Below are positions 1-11,505 of a stretch of 64,000 nucleotides of DNA, in pieces. Source of the DNA: Bimuria novae-zelandiae CBS 107.79 (Eukaryota > Ascomycota > Dothideomycetes > Pleosporales > Didymosphaeriaceae). The notes beneath the pieces were generated by a model. It was not told the DNA's origin and ran no database searches. It worked only from the letters and a program-made list of their open reading frames with translations. The translations under genes and the position numbers were made by a program. Location: positions 1,110,075 to 1,174,074 of the forward strand of contig ML976661.1 of assembly GCA_010015655.1 (NCBI GenBank). The letters are read 5' to 3'. Position 1 is the first letter of the stretch. Each line of letters opens with the position of its first letter.

Positions 1-845
1 GTATTTTAGCTTATAATTAAACCTTATTATAAGCTTAGGTATACGCTTAATAAAGCTTAGTAGTTAGTTTTTACTAACCTAGCCTTAGTCGCGCGTAGCT
101 AGTAAAGTATCTTCTATATTTTAAACTTATATAAGAATTGAAAAGTATCCTTGCTTAGTAAAATTTAAAATATACTAGATAATTATCTACTTCTTTAAAT
201 TTATAATCTTTATTAAGTTTAGTTACATTTTATCGCGTAAGAGGATACTAGCATATTAATTACGTAGTATAGATTTAGGCATATTATACGTGGTAGCAGT
301 GCGTTAGACTAACCAGATTTAGTTGTTAAAAATAGATTGTAAGGTAAGGTATATATTTACTTCTTATAAAGTAGATTAGCTATTATTTTATTAAGCTATT
401 ATACGTTAATTATAAGTTAGTATACGATTAGTAAAAGCGCGTAACTCGTCGGGGTATGCAGCTCGCATGTAGAATACGTTATAGGCTATGGTAAGCGTAA
501 ATTACGAAAGAAAGGAAATCTAATATTATTATAGCTTTATAAGTAACCAAATAGCTTAGATATACTATTAATAATAGTACGTTAATAGATAAATAAGAGT
601 TAAAAGTCTAATAGCCTATATTTTAAAACTTTCTTTTAATTAGTTAAAAACAACGCTAGCTATCTAGGTATTAGTACCTAGCTAAGCAAGATAGATAAAT
701 CTACGTTAAATAGGAGTAGAAGACTTCTTTTCTTTATCTAACGTCTTATACTTACACGTAGATACAAAACGCATTATATTAATCTAACCTATCTAGGCCT
801 AGATATCTCTACTCGTTGCTCTCGTGATACAGAGAGCTAACCTTT
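1..845. other. AT-rich RIP-degraded DNA, no gene
   Basis: Very AT-rich and TpA-rich with stop codons in all frames. I see no open frame, terminal repeat or recognisable transposase motif. It ends exactly at the target duplication of the solo LTR that follows. Probably mutated transposon remains. Confidence 0.7.
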
Positions 846-1302
846 TGTTAGGTTCCATCTAGGATAGCTGGTCCTAAATGGGCTAAGGTTGGTTCTCGGG
901 CAGGAGTACTAGGTAGGACGGGAGAGGGTGTAGTGATAGCTTGCGCTTGTCACTGGGGTGTTGGTATCGAAGGTGTGTACAGCACAATCAAATCAACAAG
1001 GTTGCTTAGTCAGATCCAAACGATAGATTGATAAACAGGTTGAACGCGAATGCCATAATGGTATTCGTGTTAGGTTATATACAAGAGGGTTATTAGTTAC
1101 CGTCCACCCTCCTCCTGCCATCCCCAAGTATTGATGGATGGCAGCGCCGTCCGTGGATGGTACACCTTCCATGATCTTGGCGGGATGGTATGTCTTGGTT
1201 GGATGGTACGTCACGTGACCTCGGTTACGCAACCCCGCCGAGTGTCACCCCCACCGAGGGCCCGTTGGTCCTCAGCGTCTTGTACATGTTCAGATCCTAA
1301 CA
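846..1302. repeat. Solo LTR with 5-bp target site duplication
   Basis: A 457-bp segment that starts TGTTAGGTTC and ends GATCCTAACA, so its ends are TG...CA with short inverted ends. It is flanked on both sides by CCTTT (841-845 and 1303-1307). The block at 10435-10869 is homologous along its length, sharing stretches such as GGTTCTCGGGCAGGA near the start and ACGATAGATTGATAAACAGG in the middle. The two copies have different target duplications, so they are independent insertions and not the two ends of one element. The family (Copia or Gypsy) cannot be set without the internal region. Small open frames inside have no protein support. Confidence 0.85.
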
Positions 1303-3273
1303 CCTTTTACTCTCTAAGACCAGCTACCTTATTAGGTTTTAATATGTCCCCTTAGCGTTGAAATTCTTATATAGCACTCTTTATTAATTTTACAGTGAAA
1401 TACATTATGTAGTAACACTAGCTATTTACTTAATAAAGTTATATAGCTACTTTTTACTAATTTTACTAGCGCCTTGCTTAGTAAGTAGCTTTATTCATTA
1501 TATTTTATATAGTATATACCGTGGGCGAAAGTTCTCGCTAGTCTAGGTTAAGTATATACTAAGTCAGTAACTTTTTTTTTTAGCTCTATAAGCTTTATTA
1601 AGTTAGACTTAAAATTGAATTGCGAAGTCTTGCCAGCGCGTTAGCGGAAGATTATTCTATTAAATATATATTAGACAATTATAGCAAAGCGATAACTAAG
1701 ATTTTTTTAAATTTAATAGATAAGATAGTAAGCTAAATATCTGCTTTATTTAGCGCTATTTAAGCAATATTAGATAGAGCTATTGTACGTTAAGCTAAGA
1801 GAAAGTCGTAAACTTAGTAGAATACGGCGCTCGCTTGCCTATAGCGCGCTTGCTTATTAGATACGTTATCCCGTCTCGTATTATATAAGATTCTAACAGT
1901 TAGATACTAAGGCATTTTTAGGACTTTTAATAATTCTACAACACATAACTTATAACGTAATATATAACTACGTAAAGATATTTAGCCTGAGCGCATAAAT
2001 AAGTGCCGATACCCTAACGTATATTCCATTAAAGTTTAATAGTTTTATAGCCTCTTAATTTTGTGTTACAATACTAAGGGATAGCTAGTATTATAGAATT
2101 AAAGATTAGTTCTCGGGCAGGAGGAGTACTATGAGGCAGAAAAGAGGTATTAATAACTTACGCTTATTAATAAGGTAGTAGTATTAAAGTTATAAGATGT
2201 TAATTTAATAATAAGCTAAACCAAATATAAATAATACGTTAATAAATAGGTTAAATATAAAGATAAGAGGCTATCTTTGCACTTTTATATATAAGTATAG
2301 TTCTAGAAATTCTAGAGCCCTATATTATCCTATAGTCTTAAATACTAAGATCTTTTTATAACTCTTAATAATCCTAGAACGCGTAACTTATTATGTAATC
2401 CGTAAGTAAGTTAAGAAACCTGGCCTAGGCTCGTAGATAAGTACTATTATTTAGCTTTTATTATATTTAATTCTAATATCTTGCTTCTTTCTCTTTAATT
2501 ATGTTTAATTATAAATATTAAATTTAAAAGCTTATATCACTTAATAACCTGGTGTCTAGTAAGAGGGAACGATTTATTATTTATTATTATTAAGCTAAAA
2601 AGAAAGGTTTTATAGAGCTTATAATTTAAGCTAGCTAGCAGGTTTCCTAGAGGCCTACTACGCCTATACGTTAGTAGTAGCCTTAGTAGTAGCTCTAGAG
2701 CTTTCTTTTTACCTCTTAGAAGCTTTACGATTTTTATATAGCTTAGTATAGCGTCTAGAGTATTAAGAAATCTAGGTCGTACGATCCGACTATTCCTATA
2801 AAAAGCAGGTAAGGCTCTAGTAGCTGTAAATATTAGAAATATAGGTCTAGAAGTTTAAAAAAAATAACTTAAGTAGTAGTTAAAATATTTCCCTTTTAGT
2901 AGTAGCGTAAGCGCCTTAAGTAAACTTAAATTAACGCTTTATAAAAGTAAAAAGTATTAAGGAGGCTATACACGTAGTTAAAGCTTTAGTAATTTAATTA
3001 TATAAATTTACTATATTATATATCTTAAATATAATTATTATAGCTGTAGTAGATATAGCGCTTAAATTTATATATAATTAACAGTAACTATAAGTAGTGT
3101 TGCTAAGATATCGCGTGTTTTCTGCAGGTGTCATGTTTTGCGGGGGTGACTCGCTGCTATATACGCTAGCTTCCGACATGCCTTCTACCTAGGTGATCGG
3201 CCCTTTGTCTCCTCAACAAAGATGCAACGCTAAGATCCGATCATTCCTCGGGATCAGCATCCCGGGGTATTTA
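1303..3273. other. AT-rich RIP-degraded DNA with repeat relics
   Basis: AT-rich stretch without open frames. It contains the relic LTR listed separately. The parts around 1880-2040 and 2330-2470 are diverged direct copies of each other (both run through ATACTAAG, then ACTTATAACGTAAT-like sequence, then AAATAAGTGC/GATAAGTACT), which brackets the relic LTR. From about 3110 the base composition becomes more balanced. Confidence 0.5.
2064..2290. repeat. Mutated relic of the same LTR family
   Basis: Starts TGTTACAATACTAAGGG and carries TTAGTTCTCGGGCAGGAGGA, followed by diverged matches to the LTRs at 846 and 10435 (ATAACTTACGCTTATTAATAA against ATAGCTTGCGCTTGTCACT). Most differences are C-to-T or G-to-A. 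The 3' end cannot be placed. Confidence 0.5.
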
Positions 3274-3506
3274 CGAGGAGCTCGTTTTTAGTGAGTTATA
3301 TATGCCAAGGTATTTCTATCTAACGGCACCACACCATAACTCTTTAAAATAATAATAAAAAATATTAAATACATAAGAAGATAGCACTAAACTGTGTCTT
3401 TTACCTCCTAGATTATTATAAATTATTATTAAAGATTATGGTTATGATGCAGCACTGTCCCCTCGAAGATACCTTGGCATATGACTCACTAAAAACGAGC
3501 TCCTCG
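3274..3506. mobile_element. 233-bp MITE with TA-flanked terminal inverted repeats
   Basis: The left end reads CGAGGAGCTCGTTTTTAGTG and continues through ATGCCAAGGTAT. The right end is its reverse complement (ATACCTTGGCATATGACTCA to the final GAGCTCCTCG). Arms are about 45 bp. TA stands directly outside both ends (3272-3273 and 3507-3508), as for Tc1/mariner-type insertions. The middle is AT-rich and non-coding, so this is a non-autonomous element. Confidence 0.8.
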
Positions 3507-3508
3507 TA

Positions 3509-4041
3509 CCTCGATATCGAAGCTACTCTACGAGTAGCTTAGTAGAGTACATTCGCCATCTGGCCTCCGAAGACCTGCGTATTGTATGCTATGGGGGCCG
3601 GGAGCGGATTGTGCCGCCTAGGCGCATATTCCCGTGGGACAAGCAGTGAGTATTCACGTTCGGAACTTGCGGGTAATGCACCCGCGCCGAATGGCGCCGT
3701 CATCCGCCGTATGGGGACCGAACCGAGACGGTCTTACCTCCCGAGAAGCTAAAAATGACCGTCTTAAACCCACAGCGGTTGCTCAACTATTTCCCTTTTC
3801 GAGCGTGACATTATGTTATGCCACTACTTCCACTTACAGAGAGCCGTTGATGGCCAGAATCCCTTCTCTTTGTCCTCCTTCGAGGAGCCTTTAGCGCCCG
3901 TTGTTACTGATTTTAACGTGCAGATGAGACCGGTCGCCCCGTGGAAGGGCGCGAACAATCCAGTTAGGTGGGTGCCAGAGCTTCGCGCAAGGACAACAAC
4001 TCGGCGTTCGGCTATCAGCAGATTGAGTGGCCGTAATGCAG
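3509..4041. other. GC-balanced segment, no supported gene
   Basis: Base composition is normal between the MITE and the pogo-like element. Open frames of 60-100 codons overlap here on both strands, but none resembles a known protein and none has splice signals that extend it. Probably less-mutated repeat or intergenic DNA. Confidence 0.4.
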
Positions 4042-4043
4042 TA

Positions 4044-5933
4044 CCCGCGCCACTCGCCAACCCTGCGGGTTGGCGCTGCGCAGCTCAACGTAACTTCTCG
4101 GCTCAACGTCACTTTTTATAGCGAATTGACATTCGAGGATGATTTTGACGGCGAAGACTTTAATTATATGGCGATATATACGCTGGCGTCGGTGTAGCAA
4201 GTAGGGCAGGATCTACTGTCATCTCTCTGAGAGATGGCACCTGCTGGGGCTGACTTTGTGGCGCCTGCAAGTGCGCGTCCTTGTACGTTTTTGCAGCCTG
4301 TCTAGCAGCCTTTTGTGCCTCCTGCTCCACACGATAATCAATAGCTTGTCGCGCTGCCTTTACGGTGACTACGCTGCCTTTCTGTACCTGCCTAGCATCT
4401 TTGACCTGCCTTTTCTGGCGCTGTTAGGCCGCTATAGTAATAGCCAAGAGGTCTCGCTAGGCCAGCGCGAGACTATCAATAAGTAATTATAAGCTTTCTA
4501 GGAACTTTTCAAGCCTACGGCTAGAAATATTGCTCCTTTCTAGAGCGCGCGATATCTTTTTATGCTACTATTAGTACAACGTAGGCGTGTTAGCGATAGG
4601 TAATAAATTAACTACAGATAAAAGTAATAGTAATAGCGTACGCACTATAGGCAGCTTTATATATATAATCTCTAAATTAAATAGAAAGATACCTAACTTC
4701 TCCTAAGCACTAAGTATAGTGCTACGTTTAAAAGTAGCTATTCTAATGCCGTGATACGCGTGTAGAAATTCGACTTTATTAAAGTTAGTGTACCTAGTAC
4801 GTGTAGCTATCTCTACAGCCTTCTTATAATTGTTCTTTAATAGCTAAAAACAGATAATATTAAGAGGCTGCAGGTGATGAGATGCGTAAGGCAGTAGCGA
4901 GAAAGGTATTATATTATACCTATCGCAGTACTTAATAAACTTAATAGTTAGATAGCTACTAAATCTATTAAATATAAGTAATTGCTATACGCCCTTCTAC
5001 CGCGCACGCGTCTATTTTTTAAAAAACTTTAGCTACTTAATTAATATTAAATTATTAGTATAGCTAGATATTAACGTAGTAATTATATAATTATTAGGTA
5101 GCGCGGTGTTAGTATACTATTAATAAAGGTAATTAACGCCCTACACGACGAGTATAAGATCAAGGACCTCGCCGTTACTAGAGATCAATTTAATTAAGGT
5201 AACATAATCGCGCGAGGTCTCTAACACGGAGACCTAAGGGTAATTTAACTCTATAGTGACGATCTATTAGCTGCCGCCGACGCCTATACGGAACCTGGTT
5301 TCGTCTATATTATAGGTGTCTGATGCGGTGATGCCGTAGGCATTAATAACCTTCTTAAGCTTAGTAAAATACTAAGAATATGCTTCTATTATTGCTATTA
5401 CTATTCTATTAATATCCTGCGACTTCTACTTCATGCGGCAGCACTTAGGATTCTAGTGTAGCTATCGCGTGGTCTAGTCTTTGCTAAGTAGTAGAGCGCT
5501 ACTATCAGGATACGCGCGGTCAAGAATGTACTAGGTAGCGCCTTTTAGCTACGGCATAAGACAAGGTATGCTAATACTATCGCAGCGGCGTATATATGAC
5601 TTTAGAGCTTCGTCTTGCACTGGCGAGAGGCGTAGATTTGACCTAGTGCGGTTATGGCGGCTCGTTCTGCCTTTAACGCGCGCTCGAAGTCGCGAAACAG
5701 GCACGCACTAGTCGCGTGCTATAGCCATAATATTAGGTATTTCTCTATTAAAAAAGCTAGAGATATAAGCTAAGATGCGCTCCTTAATTTCGTAACTCTC
5801 GCCGTAGAATTTAGGCATTTTTATAGGTTATAAAGTAAGGATAGAGTAAAAAGCGCGTTATAAAGTTACGTTAAGCCACGAAGTTACGTTGAGCTGCGCA
5901 GCGCCAACCCGCAGGGTTGGCGAGTGGCGCGGG
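4044..5933 (-). mobile_element. Fot1/pogo-like DNA transposon, RIP-inactivated
   Basis: Terminal inverted repeats of about 54 bp, beginning CCCGCGCCACTCGCCAACCC on each strand, lie just inside TA dinucleotides (4042-4043 and 5934-5935). The length of 1.89 kb is usual for Fot1-type elements. The transposase runs on the minus strand. Around 5230-5330 the translation contains YNIDETRFRIGVG followed by stops, which is the DDE_1 pattern around the catalytic Asp/Glu of this family. Near 4165-4400 is a Lys/Arg/Gln-rich C-terminal tail with RQAIDYRVEQEAQKAARQAA, typical of fungal pogo transposases. Stop codons at Gln/Trp positions show that RIP has inactivated it. Confidence 0.85.
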
Positions 5934-5936
5934 TAC

Positions 5937-6066
5937 CCAGAGTTGGTAACAATTAAGCGATAGGCAGATTGATTACCAGATTAGAACTGGCACGGACGTG
6001 AGGGTGATCTTTCAACGCTTAATATAGTAATCAATCTGCCTATCGCTTGCTTGTTGCCAACTCTGG
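5937..6066. repeat. Short hairpin element (40-bp inverted arms)
   Basis: Arms 5937-5976 and 6027-6066 are near-perfect reverse complements (CCAGAGTTGGTAACAATTAA against the TTGCCAACTCTGG end), around a 50-bp loop. It abuts the TA at the right end of the pogo-like element. It could be a very small MITE or an internal fragment of a larger repeat. No coding capacity. Confidence 0.65.
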
Positions 6067-6142
6067 CAGTACCTCTTGGCATGGCTGCACCACGTCCTAT
6101 CATTCCCTCGTCTCGACCCTCGCACAGCATCGGACTTTGAGG

Positions 6143-6178
6143 GTACTCATGCGTCTCACACTATTTTGGTCGCCCAAT
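6143..6178. repeat. 36-bp dispersed repeat, inverted copy at 11732-11767
   Basis: The reverse complement of this stretch matches 11732-11767 at all but about two or three positions (core GGGCGACCAAAAT and GTGTGAGACGCA). A shorter piece of the core, TATTTTGGTCGCC, recurs near 12893. CTCACCGCCTGC also follows in both neighbourhoods (about 6220 and 12130). These are pieces of a dispersed family I cannot name. Confidence 0.6.
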
Positions 6179-6515
6179 AACACAAAATGCTAAAATCCAC
6201 TCCGCACGGGCCACTATTACCTCACCGCCTGCCAAAAAAGGTAAGCGGTCAATTATTCTGCCATAATTCTGCTAGAATAGCAGACATCTAACGCAACTCT
6301 CCGTGACAACAACGCTCTATAACACTAAAAATACCGCGTAGTAGCTGAAAAAATAAACTCGCACAGGTCCGCTAACTACTCCACTATACTTAGAGCTTTA
6401 ATTATTACTTTACACGTCGTCGCTAGTTATTAATGTAACAGGAACAATCGCTCGTCGACACGAGAACCCTTGGCTAGTCAAGACAGGATTCGAGATCATC
6501 CGAAAACCGACACTC

Positions 6516-6603
6516 ATCCGTATCGGACCAATTTCGGATCTATCAGACCGATGGGGAACTACGAATCCGATTCGGACCTATTTCGGATCCATCAGACCGA
6601 CGG
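6516..6603. repeat. Imperfect tandem repeat, two units of about 40 bp
   Basis: Two units with the pattern ATCCG-T-TCGGACC-ATTTCGGATC-ATCAGACCGA follow each other with a 9-bp spacer. Differences are single substitutions. No open frame. Function unknown. Confidence 0.65.
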
Positions 6604-7037
6604 TCAACCTATGGCAGTTATGTGCTAGCTAGCCATCTGGGAAGAGGTGTATTTAGAGGAGCTTGGGGCCTTTGTAGTTCAGTACCTTTTCCGTATCCTT
6701 TCGTACCAGGCCTATAGGCACTTAATTCATTCGAGGCTACATTCTTATACACGCACTCCCACATGCCTCTGCTAGGAGATATGCCAACATCGATCCTTTG
6801 AGTGACCTGCGCCGATACAATTAATATAATAGTAATATTATTTTATAGGGGTATTAAAGTTTAGTTATAGCGTAATTATTTACTAGGCCTAAGAAGATAC
6901 TAGCAGCTTAAATTTTATTACTCTACTTATTACGCGAGAGTAGTTAAAACTAAATTAAAGAGTATAAAAAAAGCTTTATATAAAGGTTGAAATGGGCTTA
7001 GTTAAATTAATTATTATTTAAGACGATATATAGTCAT

Positions 7038-8864
7038 TGTGGCGCATAGTCATAACGATTAGGGAGCTTGTAAACAAAGTCTATTAAGGTGAAAAAGTTC
7101 TACTAAGACGCCTAGCTATTTATAGGTTTAGGGGGATTGCGTGCTTAGCTACTTAGCTTAACTAGCTAGCGTAGTATACTCTAATAAGATGCTAGTAAGC
7201 CTTTTATAATATACCTCCTAGCTTATAAATCGTAGTAAAATAAGGTAAATAGTAATTTAAAGTATAAAAGATAGTAAACTTACGCGAAGAGCTTAAAAGG
7301 CGTTTAGCTTGGATCTCTAGCTTACTAAGTAATTAGTCCAGGTAGCTAGTTTATATAGAGTTCTATAAAGAAAGGTAGAAAAATAGAAGTATCGTACTTT
7401 TACTATAAATCTTTAACAAACGTTTAAAAGTAATTATTTACTTATAACGCGATCCGCGCGAGCACCTATATATATAAATAAAAGAATAAGTAGCTATAGG
7501 ATTATAGCGCCTAGCTAGTAAAGACTTATTTACTTATAAGTCTACTATAATTTATGCTTTAATATTCTTTAGAAAAGCTAAAGGAGGGCCTACTACTTTC
7601 CCCTTATACTTTAGCTTAGTTAATAATACTTTTTACTAATTTTTTTTTTAAATTTATCTCTTAATTTTACTAATCCCCTTACTTATAGGCTCATTATAAA
7701 GCTTATAAAAAGCTTCTCCTTAAAGCGCGTATTAAAGGTAGTTATATTTATAAGCTTCTATTAATACTAGCTATTTACTCTATATAGATACTTATAGCTT
7801 ATGTTAAGAGTACGCCTTTTAAGTATAGCGTATACATTTATGTACTTAATTATTTAGCTAAGCTACGTAAGCTAGCGAGTATATCTTTTTATAAATAAAA
7901 CTACTACTACACCTAGTTATAATAGGTTATTAAGCTATTTTTAAGCTTATTTATAACTATATTATAACACTAAGCGTAGGAAATCCGTAATTAGTAGTAT
8001 ACCTTTTATTTTTAAGAGATTTAAGCGTATAGTGTTAGCATATACGCGGTTCTATTTAGATAGCTATTTAATTATATTTATTTTTCTACCTCTCTATAGG
8101 TGTAAAGTAACGTTTATATATATATATTATACCTACTCCGTTTAATTATTAATACTTAAATAGAATTTTTTTTAAGTTCTCTAATTGCCTATAGCATTTA
8201 CTACTTACTTAATTATAGTATTATAAGCTTTACCTTTTATAGATTAACTATAGTATAGACTTAGTTCTAGAGTGCCTAAAGCTTTATTATAAGCTAATAT
8301 AAATAGTAGACTTCAACTTATAGCGCTTAAGCTATTATATATAAGATTTACTTTTAGTATTTAGGTCTAGTAGCTCTAGAGCCTCGTTATGCATGTTTAT
8401 CTACTTAGGAGCCTTAAAGTTAATATAACTTTATGTTCTTTAAACCTTTATGTAGTACTTAAGCGACGCATACTAAGGTAAAAATAAATTATAATTTATA
8501 AATTAATTACGTATTACGAGCTTTATAGTAGTAATTATATAGTCTAGCTTTATTATAAAATATAAGCGTCGGGACGTAAGCGTAAGAATAATAAAAAGTT
8601 AGGAATAATTTACTACTATAATTATTAATTAGTGTAAAGTAAGTAGGTTACAAAAATAGTATAAAAATATTAGCCTTATAACTATACCGCATAGTTATAA
8701 TAATTAGAAAGCTTATAAATAAAATCTATTAAAGAGAGGAAGCTTTACTAAAATGCCTAACTATTTATAAGTTTAAAGGGATTACGTGCTTAGCTACTTG
8801 GCTGCTTGGCTTAACTAGCTAGCGCAGTAAGCTCTAGTAAGGAGCTAGTAAGCTTTTTACAATA
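7038..8864. mobile_element. Short-LTR retroelement-like unit, copy 1 (1.8 kb)
   Basis: Direct terminal repeats of 174 bp (7038-7211) and 182 bp (8683-8864) share a TGTGGCGCA start (TATACCGCA in the right copy), ATTAGGGAGCTT-like sequence, GCGTGCTTAGCTACTTAGCT-like sequence and a TTTTGCAACA-type end, so the ends are TG...CA. A second copy of the whole unit lies at 22222-24035. The internal 1.47 kb is AT-rich and full of stops; no Gag, protease or reverse transcriptase motif is visible. The size fits a TRIM- or LARD-like non-autonomous LTR element. The flanking 5-mers GTCAT and GTAGT do not match well, so no target duplication is claimed. Confidence 0.7.
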
Positions 8865-10434
8865 GTAGTTTCTATAAAAAAAATCTAGCTTAAAGCTATA
8901 AGTAATTATATGCTATTTATAAAACTCTTAAAAGTAATAATTTATTACGTTTATAGTTAGTACTTATACTTATAGAGGTCTTAGGCGTTATCTTGCATTT
9001 ATAAAGCCTATAAGCTGCTATTATTACAGTCTTTTAAAGATTTCTAAGTTAAATATTATTAGTAGGCGCTAAGCTAGCTATGAAAATAAGCTCTATCTAT
9101 GTTTATAGATAAAACTTATATTTTAGCTAGTAGCGAGCTATATAAGCGTACTACGATAATAATTAAACGCGAGTAACTTACTAACACCTGTAGCTTTTAC
9201 ACTAATCTAATTTAATTTAAGATTATATACTAGTGCGTAATATATAAGAATAATAACGTTAAGCGCTAATAGTTATAATAAAAATAAAAAACCCTTATAG
9301 AAAAAGGTCGTTATTAATATAAGCTTAATTTAGAGAATCTTATTTAGGGCATGCCTGGTAATTCGGCCGATTAAGGCTCCGTTTCGTAACTTTGTGGCGC
9401 TTAGCTCAGCAGGGGTGATTGACGGCGCCTTAGCTAACAGACCGTAATTAATTAGACGCCTATTTAGCTAGCAGATAGCGTTTTCTTAATAGCCCCGTAG
9501 CTCCTGACGTTAACCTTTGTTATGTTATCTCTGTAAAAGATGACCCCCCGAGACGCCGCGAAACAAGCACTTTGAGCGCATCGCATATGCCACCTTATTA
9601 CAGTCTCCCTATCACGGTTTATTATAGTGGTACAACCTTAGTTTAATCCTATAATCTTTTCCACTGCGTACTGTCCGCTCAGCGCTCTGCTCACCGCGAC
9701 GTATACTCAGCCAGGGCGGCGATGACGCTGGGCGGCCATGACAGCAGCCCGCCGACGAGGATCTATGGGCAACAAAACGACAGCACGTGACTCCTCCAAT
9801 AGTGAAAAAGACCTCTAGAGGTCAAGTTTGTCAATTAGAGACGCAGGAGGTCACATGTAGCCTAAAAATAGGCTAAATAGGGGTTATTTTAGCTAGCATC
9901 TAATAGCTAATTAGACCTCTTAATTACTAAGCTATCGGAGACGAAATACTAAACAAGCCACTAATTACTATCCGTTTCATTACCAGAGGCCTAAACGGAG
10001 CTACTATCGGAGCAACCGAATACGCCCTTAGTGTATAAAGACTATATAGTAATAAATAAAAGTGTATTAAGAAGGTATAATTAATCGCTAGGTTCTAGCT
10101 AATATTAATAATAATATTTAACTTAAGAATTAGCTCTAGCATGCTAATAACTATATAACTAGCATAAAGCGCCTTAGGTAGCCTAAGCATGTATTTAAAT
10201 ACAAGCTACTTATAGAAGATAAAAAGTTTTATAAAATTAACTAGTTTTTATATAGGAAATTTGTCTTGTATAATAGGCTTTTTCCCTACCTAAAGTACCT
10301 CTGTACAAAGTACCTTAACTATTTAATTAATATTATTATAGATAGTGCGCCTGCCTACTAAAAAGTTAAAGCTCTTTACTATACTAAGTATAAATATTAA
10401 AATTATATTTAAGTTTTATAACTAAGTAATTCGC
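8865..10434. other. AT-rich RIP-degraded DNA with a GC island
   Basis: AT-rich and gene-free except for a GC-balanced island at about 9340-9800, which holds the 74-bp dispersed repeat listed separately. No open frame longer than about 60 codons and no terminal repeat pair could be defined. Confidence 0.5.
9627..9700. repeat. 74-bp dispersed repeat shared with 36429-36500
   Basis: Both copies carry TACAACCT-AGTT-AATCC followed by ATAATCTTTTC and then ACTGCGTACTGTCCGCTCAG and CGCTCTGC-TCACCGCGAC. The copy here has a few C-to-T changes; the copy at 36429 sits in the gene-bearing compartment and looks unmutated. Possibly the edge of an LTR or another dispersed element. Confidence 0.75.
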
Positions 10435-10869
10435 TGTTAAGATCCCAAAGGGGTAGCTGGTCCCTAAGGGGCTAAGGTTAGTTCTCGGGCAGGAATACTG
10501 TAGTAGGACGGGAGAGGGTCGTAGTAATAGCTTGCGCTTGTTACTAGGGCGTTAGTATTAAAGGTAGGTATAATACAATCAAATTAACAAGGTTGCTTAT
10601 TTAGATCCAAACGATAGATTAATAAACAGGTTAAATACGATAATAGAAGACTATCCTCGTGTCCCTATATACATGACTCGTCCCACGAATCCCAGGTATC
10701 CTAAGAATCCCAAAGTCCCATATGCCAAGATACTTCTGGGACGCCCGATACTTCTGGGACGCGTGACATGGTCACGTGATCTGCGGCTGAGTCAGGAGCC
10801 TTGGCTGGTCGCTCGGATAAGTGGCCATGCCCCGCCTCGCGTCATGTTGGGTCTCAACGGATCCTAACA
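10435..10869. repeat. Solo LTR with 5-bp target site duplication
   Basis: 435 bp starting TGTTAAGATCCC and ending GATCCTAACA, flanked by TTCGC on both sides (10430-10434 and 10870-10874). Homologous throughout to the solo LTR at 846-1302. Retains GGTTAGTTCTCGGGCAGGA and ACGATAGATTAATAAACAGG. It lies inside AT-rich DNA yet keeps a GC-richer 3' part, so it is younger than its surroundings or was mutated only lightly. Confidence 0.87.
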
Positions 10870-11066
10870 TTCGCCTAATTTTAATTAAATTGAGCCTATA
10901 TAAGATACTATAAAGAATTAGCTAAAGGACAGATTTTAGAGATCTATAGTCTAAGACGCTATAGAAGTAGGTAGAGTTTTAATATTAAATAAATAATAAC
11001 GCGCTAGCCTACGCTATAAAGTAGCCACTTTTAGCTTTAAGTTATAACTCTAAAAGATTAGGCTGG

Positions 11067-11505
11067 TAAATGGGTTAGGTCGCAGGGGCCACAGTTAGGT
11101 CTAACTAAGAACACTGAAATTCTAAACTTTAAACTCTTTATAACTTAATAAATATAGGAGCTACTCTTATGCAATTTTAATACAAGATGTATATATATAT
11201 ATAAGTTATATAACTCTTAAAACGGCCTATATTTTATATTTATTTTAGAGAGATATTATTTATTTAGTAATATTTTACGTCTTCTTTTAGGATGCATGAC
11301 TTAATATACTATATAATTTTTTAAAAACTAAATATAAAATATAGGACGTTTTAAGAGTTATATAACTTATATATATATACACCTTATATTAAAATTGCAT
11401 AAGAATAGCTCCTTTATTTATAAAGTTATAGAGAGTTTAAAGTTTAGAATTTTGGTATTCTGCTTAGTTAGACCCAACTGTGGCCCTTGCGACCCAATCC
11501 ATTTA
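11067..11505. mobile_element. 440-bp MITE with about 170-bp inverted repeats
   Basis: The left arm starts TAAATGGGTTAGGTCGCAGG and the right arm ends with the matching GCGACCCAATCCATTTA. The pairing continues inward for about 170 bp, through a TATATATATATAAGTTATATAACTC tract on each side. The central 90 bp are unpaired and non-coding. A half copy lies at 19943-20126. No transposase is present, so it is non-autonomous. TA next to both ends would fit a Tc1/mariner-type mover. Confidence 0.78.

Larger units (their letters stand above)
6067..7037. other. Mixed-composition repeat DNA without genes
   Basis: 6067-6800 has normal base composition and is little affected by RIP; it holds two repeats listed separately. 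From about 6830 the sequence is AT-rich again. I see no coding frame on either strand. Confidence 0.5.

Noticed and set aside
4256..4486. 76-codon plus-strand frame with hydrophobic stretches
   Set aside because: It is the complement of the Lys/Gln-rich transposase tail of the pogo-like element.
846..10869. Possibility that the LTRs at 846 and 10435 bound one 10-kb retrotransposon
   Set aside because: Each LTR has its own perfect but different 5-bp target duplication, so they are separate solo LTRs.
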